64,000 bases of DNA, taken from positions 1 through 64,000 of the forward strand of contig JALJCO010001073.1 of NCBI GenBank assembly GCA_023101725.1. Direction: 5' to 3'. The position numbers were made by a program, and so were the translations under genes. Of this stretch, positions 58,154 to 64,000 are shown piece after piece (position 1 is the stretch's first letter; the number at the start of each line of letters is the position of its first letter). Source of the DNA: Atherinomorus stipes. Taxonomy: Eukaryota > Chordata > Actinopteri > Atheriniformes > Atherinidae. The notes beneath the pieces are model-generated. The model made no database searches and was not told where the DNA came from. It saw only the letters and a program-made list of their open reading frames with translations.

Positions 58154-58864
58154 GCTGAATGCGTATTGGAGCCAGCTCCTCACAATGCCACACAATGCAT
58201 ATTGAGATTAGAAAATTTTAGATCATTGCATTTTCTATTGAAAACTAGACTTTTAAAACACATGTAAACAAGTTACACAATCTTAAATCATACTTAAATT
58301 AGTTTTTGAAAGTTGGAATAACATGTCCAAGTAATGCAGTTGGGAGATTAATTTCTCCTCTATGTGGATGTTCAGTCTCATAGAAACCTCATGCTCTGTG
58401 CATTGTCCACCGCATCGTCCAGGGCTTTGACCTGGAACTTTTTTTTCTCTTTTTTTTTTAACCTGGAACTTGCAATAGAAGAAAAACCCTGGAAGAAAAG
58501 AAAATAATTGTAATGTGCATCTCATTCATATATAAATAAAGTTCTCAACTCATATACTGCTCTGAATGTGTTCAGTTCATCACTTGACACCAATTTTCCT
58601 TCAACTAAACGACAGTATATCAGTTTCTTTCGTCTGGTATTACAAGTCAAATGGATAAAGCCTAGATTTAAGGGGTAATAATTGAATTCATGATACTTAT
58701 ATTAATGACCATTAAATCAGTGAATAAAGTTATTTATTAATTTGTATTTATTAGAATAAACTAACAAATGGGGACTAAATACGCATTAGAAAATAAATGA
58801 AAATAATGTATATATGGTCACAATAATTTTTAAAAAAGCTAATTACTAACCCTTCCCACCTAGT

Positions 58865-59460
58865 GTACATATGATGGAGTATTATGGCCACATTGAGAAA
58901 AAAATGGGGGAGGAATTTTTTTCCCCTTCATGACCTAGATAGCAAATGTCGAGAATAAAGTCAAAATTTCAATGAAAGTCAAAAGTGTCTAGAATAAAGT
59001 TGAAATGTGTAAAATGACTTTGAAATATCGAGAATAAAGTCAACGTGTCAACAATAAAGTTGAAATTACAAGAATAAAGTTGAAATCCAGAAGGAATGTA
59101 TTCGCGTCTTTTTTAAGCTGGTGTGGTTTCTACTGAATGGACACAGTTTCTGACACAATCTCTTCCAAGTAAAACTATATACAGTATTATAATATTGTGT
59201 GTTTATGCGTAAACCTGGTATGAATTAATCTTAAAGACCTGACCATTCTCTGCATCATAACTTTATTTTCGACAATTCAATTGTAGTCCTGACACTGTAT
59301 TTCAACTTTGTCAAATTTTTTACTTTATTCTCAACTTAATTGTTGACATTTCCAAGGACCTTCCTCAACATTTCGACTTTATTGTCAAAGTGAGGAAGGG
59401 GGGCGGAATCCTCCTCCAATTTTTTTCCACCTCACTGTGGCCCCTAATACTCCATTGTAA
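58865..59460. mobile_element. Foldback MITE with gagaataaagt repeats
   Basis: The left atggagtattatggccacat and the right, inverted, atggagtattaggggccaca are homologous ends. The left arm holds about seven copies of a agaataaagtnnaa motif, and the right arm has the inverse (tttcaactttgtcaa, gactttattgtcaaag). No coding sequence. Confidence 0.65.
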
Positions 59461-59469
59461 AATCTCATA

Positions 59470-60160
59470 TGCACAGTGAGATTTTATTTTGACTAAATTT
59501 AATACAGTATTTGTTTTACTGGGTAAATGTCATCATCATGACTCGACTCATGTTTGAAACACTATACACAGTCTATGGGCTTTGTTGTTGGGAATTAGAG
59601 TCATATTTCTCTGTTTAGCTTGACTTTCAGCTCAGTTCAAGATAATGTTCACCTGGTCTCATGTCAGACAGAAGCACCATAGCAGTAACAGCTGTTTTTC
59701 ACTGTTCCCAGCTTCAGAAACTGCATAGTTTTTAACTGAAGGAATTTGTTTTTGTTCCAGTGTTTGGCTGAATTTAACATTTCAAGCTGAGATGGAGCTT
59801 ATGTCCCTACCAACTGTTCTCCAACTGATTGTGACTGTATGTCATAATGCCAGACAAAACTAGTCAGTTAACTGGGTGGAATTGACTGTTTCAAACATCT
59901 GGACTGGGACAAGTGCTCACAAAAGTAATTACCAAGCCCTTCAGCTGTTGGATGCCCCACTCACTTTCCCAGCATTGTTTTGAGTCTCAGTTAAAGCAGT
60001 GCATGTGTCATAAACCAGTCTAAGCAGTTCTGAAAAGTTGCAAGATTGCAGATTCATTTTCATGACTGTAGCAGTCACTGAATAGCTTCTTTTTATGTGA
60101 GTGTGATGCGTTTATGGACTAGTTTTTGTAGACTTCATGTGAGACCCCAGTAGCGGTGGG
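59470..60160. other. No gene recognised
   Basis: Unstructured sequence between a foldback MITE and a SINE. Confidence 0.3.
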
Positions 60161-60164
60161 GTCG

Positions 60165-60332
60165 TAGGCTAGGGGCTCAAGTGGGGCAGCAGCAGCTCAA
60201 ACAGTGGAGCCGGCTGTCCAATAACCAGAAGGTTGGAGTTCAGATTCTGTTTCATCCCAGTCAATTTGTTGATGTGTCCTTTGGCAAGACACTTCCTTGC
60301 GGACAAGCGCAATGTAAATCTAATCCATGATC
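60165..60332 (+). repeat. tRNA-derived SINE with conserved 3' core
   Basis: The head ggctcaagtggggcagcagc to ggttggagttcagattctg carries degenerate A- and B-box positions of a tRNA promoter. It is followed by gatgtgtcctttggcaagac and acttccttgcggacaagcgc then aatgtaaatctaatccat, the common fish SINE body and tail. Confidence 0.7.
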
Positions 60333-60728
60333 ATTTTCATTAACGTTGTTATAATTAGTTATGATTAAAGGGTGAACATGGAACATTTCTATTAAAAGCT
60401 ATATTTAAAAAAAATAATACCTCCATGAGGCATTTGGAAGGGTGCAGAATGAAAGTACATCATTTCCTTAAAAATTATATTTAGCCTGAAAATAAATATA
60501 AAATAAATTTTAACGGGTTTGCCATTGGCGTTTTGTTTACATCTGAAGCCAATACAGGCCGCTATTGCAGGTTGCCAAATACAGTCTCTATGTTGGGCAC
60601 AGCTGGGCTGGCACAGGGAAAAATGGAGTTGGCAAATGGTGGAAGCAGCTGCTTCAGAACCCTAGACAAATTATCATCCCTCTCAGAAGAGAAGTGACCT
60701 GAAAAGAACAAAAACTACAGTACATTTA

Positions 60729-61261
60729 GGGCGCATTAAATAAGCATAGACTGGAAGACTCTGTCCGATTGGGGACTCGGCTCGGCTGGGGGTGGAGGTG
60801 GTCTTTTGGACCGAGATCGCGTCCACGTTGCACCATAGCCAAACGAGCCAAAACTTTTGAATAATGTTCCCAATATCTCCAGAGATGGCGTTTTATCGTT
60901 TAAAGCTTTTACTTTCTTGTCACTCCATGTCTGACCACAAGCCGTTTTTAAAAGTACTGCTGTCCCGCACGTATGTTTGTTGTTGTAGCGTTTACCCACA
61001 ATGCCCAACGTTTTACCCACAATACCATGCTAAACCAAATGCAGGAAGCAGCAGTTTGCTGCACTTTGCAGCAGCGGACAGAAGCACCACTTCTGTCTTT
61101 GGTTCATTTGAATCGGACCGAGACCTTCGTTTGTAGGCGGACCGAGTCCACTTGTTTGTTCTGAATCAGTCTGCTTGCACATTCACAACTCCCCCAAACG
61201 AAGCGGACTTTCTAAGCAAACAGACTCTGATTCGAATCAAAAAAGCTTTGTGTAAGCGCCC
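60729..61261. mobile_element. PIF/Harbinger-type MITE with TTA target duplication
   Basis: Flanked by TTA (60726-60728, 61262-61264). Ends GGGCGCATTAAATAAGC and, inverted, GGGCGCTTACACAAAGC. A - strand frame (61020-60736) reads ACGQTWSDKKVKAL and later FGYGATWTRSRSKR, which resembles the Myb/SANT-like DNA-binding start of Harbinger elements, but the middle does not fit well. A related end lies at 23726. Confidence 0.65.
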
Positions 61262-61265
61262 TTAG

Positions 61266-62215
61266 GTGAAGCCTCCTAGATGGACCTACATAAACATTTT
61301 CGATGGCATCAAAACGCGGAAATGGCTACTTTTCTCCTCGATCGATAAGCTAACTTGCTTGCTAACATGGCTAATGTTAGTTGTCAGTTATAAAACTCCT
61401 TTGCAATACTTGTTGGACATGGTGCAAGCTTGTCCGTATTCTATATCCAACCTTTGATATATAATTAATTTTAATTATCATTATTTCTTTAGATTCTATT
61501 AGTTTCATGAAGGGCCACTAGCGGCTTTCAGTCTGTACATATAGTTGCTCAAAATTAACAGCATAATAAACTTTTCCATTTAATCATTAAATCAAATTAT
61601 TTACTATGATTAACTCGTTGTCTGCCAGACCTTTTCAGAGCAGAGTGCTCCATATTACCAGGATTTTGAAGCATTTTCACAGATTTTTAGAGAGCCACAG
61701 AATATTGTGCCTATGCAAACACTGAATGTACCAAAGAAAAGCTTAGACTCTCTGCTTTTATCAGAAAAAAAAAACATTTGTTTCTAGCTTTTTCCATTCT
61801 TTAGTAATCTGCAGTAGAGCATGGGTTTGTTGCAGCGAAAATGCCTGCTTTTGACCAAAAAACAAGCTTTTAATGCTGCAATGTACTTCAAGTGGAAAAG
61901 TGTCTTTGTTATCAATATTTCTTTTACTTTAGTGGCACCTTAATCATCTGAACAGCTTTTCACTTCCATGAAACAACAAATACAACACTGAGAAGAGAGT
62001 TTTCATGGCAAAATAATTATTCACTAGCTAAATAAGCCACAACAAGCTTGTTTCACAACATAACATTTGACAGAAACGTGTCTTTCTATCCCTCCCTCCT
62101 TCTACTCAGCCACTTCTGCTTAGGTGCCCCCCCCGAAACACCCGCCTGCTTGACCTACTTTCATTTTCAGCTGACGCACTTTGCTGCTGTATTTCAATCT
62201 ATGGATCATGTCTTT
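61266..62215. other. No gene recognised
   Basis: No coding or repeat boundaries seen, apart from a short C-run at about 62127-62134. Confidence 0.3.
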
Positions 62216-62219
62216 GATC

Positions 62220-63352
62220 AATAGGGGATTATCACGCTTACCGGAAGTTCCCGGATTTTGGGCACTTCCTCTTCCGGGCCATGTTAACGACAGCCGTTCC
62301 TGCTCTGTTATACTGTTTAAATCGGATAAACTCCAAACATACTCAAGTTTTCATTCTAGACTGAAATGATACAAAGGAAGAAGTGGATCAAAGCGATCGA
62401 TTCGCCGCGGTGAAGGGCCGAACTTAAAACACACGTTTGTTCGTCGCCGGTGGGGCACAACACCGGCACTTCACAGCATGCTAGCATTAGCCAGCTAGCG
62501 TTTACTGACGTGCTTAACATTGTGCGTCTTAAAACAAACAAACATCTGAAAATTGGGTCTGTACCTCCCCGTTTCCAGTGGAACAACTGGGGACTGCCAA
62601 GAAAGGAGAGGCTTTCAGATGATTGTGTGTTTTCAGCCGCACAAAGTTAGGCACGTTATCGAGCTGGCTAATGCTAACCTGCTAACACGACTGCTCAGTC
62701 TGCCGGCCACAAACAAACGTGTGTCGTTTTATTATAAAGTTCGGTCCTTCACCGGGCGAATCGGTCGTTTTAATCCACTTCTTCCTTAGCATCACTTAAG
62801 TCTGGAATGAAAACTTGGCATTGGCGTTTATCCGATTAACAAAGTTTAACAGAGTAGTAGCTGGCGGACTACTGTTAGCAGGTTAGCATTAGCCAGCTTG
62901 ATGACGTGCCTAACTTTGTGCGGCTGAAAACACACAAGCATCTGAAAGCGTCTCCTTTCTTGGCAGTCCCCAGTTGTTCCACTGGAAACGGGGGGGTACA
63001 GACCCGATTTTCAGATGTTTGTGTGTTTTAAGATGCACATTGTTAAGCACGTCAGTAAACGCTAGCTGGCTAATGCTAGCATGCTGTGAAGTGCCGGTGT
63101 TGTGCCCCATCGGCGACAAACAAACGTGTGTTTTATTATAAAGTTCGGCCCTTCACCGCGGCAAATCGATCGCTTTGATCCACTTCTTCCTTAGTATCAC
63201 TTCAGTCTGGAATCCGTGAAAATTTCAGTAGGGTTGGCGTTTATTCACGTTATCTACGAAGTAAAGCAGGGACATTGAACTGGGCTGGAAGTGGGCCGTC
63301 TAAGTGTTTCAAACCGGAAGTTCGGAACACGGAAGCGTGATAATCCCCTATT
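62220..63352. mobile_element. Palindromic foldback element, 1.13 kb
   Basis: The ends AATAGGGGATTATCACGCTT and, inverted, AATAGGGGATTATCACGCTT are identical for 20 bases. Long arms pair over gatcaaagcgatcgattcgc, gggcacaacaccggcacttc, cagctagcgtttactgacgt and tccactggaaacgg-type blocks, about 450 bp per arm with interruptions. No transposase. The near-identical frames on opposite strands (62450-62650 + and 63119-62910 -) are the two arms. A direct target duplication is not obvious beyond TA. Confidence 0.83.
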
Positions 63353-63488
63353 ATGTCACTGTCTGTCACGATCAGTTTTTCCACAAACTTTCCTCTAACG
63401 TCCGCTGCCTAAGCTGCTTCGATTACGAGCAGTCGCCATAACCCCCCTCTCCCCCCCGCGACAGAATGAAGCACACTTCCTGTGCTAA

Positions 63489-63963
63489 TGCTGCGTTCCA
63501 TTTACTTCGAAACTGGGAAGTGGGAACTGGGGAGTGACGTCACACCCAACCAACTTGTGTTCCAGTTCACTGGTTGGAAAACCAGTTAGCCGCCTAGCAA
63601 AAACAAGGTGTTTGCTAAGGCTATTGTTATTTGTCGTCGTTAGCACAGCTGGTGTTGTAATTCACATATACCACATGAAAAATGTGAATTATACTACAGC
63701 AGCTTCCCCCTACATCTACATAAACAAAAACTACATGTATGACTGATTTAATGCAACAAAATATTAGCCAGAAGTGTAAATAAAAGTAACATCACAGGAA
63801 CTTCTAAAACTGCTAACACAGGGCACTGCCATCTTTAAATCTGAACTCGGAGCTGCGAGGATTGTCCGACTTTCCAAATGGGAAATCCGACTTCGGGGGG
63901 CCATCAAAACTTTCCACTCGGAACTGGGAATTTTGGACTTCCGAATTCAAATGGAACGCAGCA
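63489..63963. mobile_element. PIF/Harbinger-type MITE with TAA target duplication
   Basis: Flanked by TAA (63486-63488, 63964-63966). Ends TGCTGCGTTCCATTTACTTC and, inverted, TGCTGCGTTCCATTTGAATT. Subterminal ctgggaagtgggaactgggg is mirrored by ccactcggaactgggaa. 475 bp, no transposase. Confidence 0.83.
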
Positions 63964-64000
63964 TAACTACACAGGCACCATAGAAGCACACAACTTCCTG

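Overview
This is a gene-poor, repeat-dense stretch of vertebrate nuclear DNA, almost certainly from a ray-finned (teleost) fish. The evidence is GT-AG spliced exons, an LSM3 protein nearly identical to the vertebrate form, a KMT5A-like SET-domain gene of the kind expanded in fishes, and a repeat fauna typical of teleosts: hAT, Tc1, PIF/Harbinger and ISL2EU-type DNA transposons, Rex/L2-type and L1-type LINE ends, a tRNA-derived SINE, and TA/CA microsatellites. I see no operons, CRISPR arrays, prophage, or recognisable retroviral genes.

Two genes are supported by coding sequence. (1) LSM3 on the + strand: four coding exons at 41229-41249, 42162-42272, 42448-42543 and 52049-52129. They splice in frame to a complete 102-residue Sm-like protein with poly(A) signals at about 52772-52795. 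Its third intron is 9.5 kb and consists largely of nested transposons. (2) A KMT5A-like histone/protein lysine methyltransferase on the - strand: exons at 3550-3442, 2224-2068 and 1887-1695, encoding the N-terminus and most of a SET domain and running toward the left edge. A third, tentative - strand unit (40718-40670 spliced to 40348-40238) reads as a short hydrophobic C-terminal peptide just upstream of LSM3. I could not identify it.

Layout: 1-1460, 635-641 bp tandem repeats. 1695-3557, SET gene, with a 31-bp minisatellite and a broken Tc1 transposase in its first intron. 3660-7260, AT microsatellites, a hAT-type element, an internally deleted ISL2EU-like element retaining both its YqaJ-type and THAP-type first exons, and an L1-type ORF2 3' end. 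7260-13340, minisatellite, CA repeat, a perfect 18-bp hairpin and MITE fragments. 13343-16717, a 3.4-kb hAT inserted into a SINE tail, itself carrying a TA-flanked MITE. 17-29 kb, LINE and MITE fragments, a TTAA-flanked foldback element, a dispersed repeat and a palindromic AGTATACT-type array. 28.7-35.1 kb, apparently unique sequence with no recognisable gene. 35.1-36.5 kb, a Tc1-type element split by a hAT. 40.2-52.8 kb, LSM3 and its transposon-filled intron. 53-64 kb, further hAT, foldback and Harbinger-type MITEs plus a SINE.

The most informative structure is the set of insertions that can be ordered in time from exact target-site duplications: a hAT inside the BED-finger exon of a larger hAT, which sits inside a terminal repeat of a Tc1 element, all inside LSM3 intron 3. 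I found no convincing undescribed molecular system. The strongest leads are this nest, the ISL2EU relic, and the unidentified exon pair next to LSM3.
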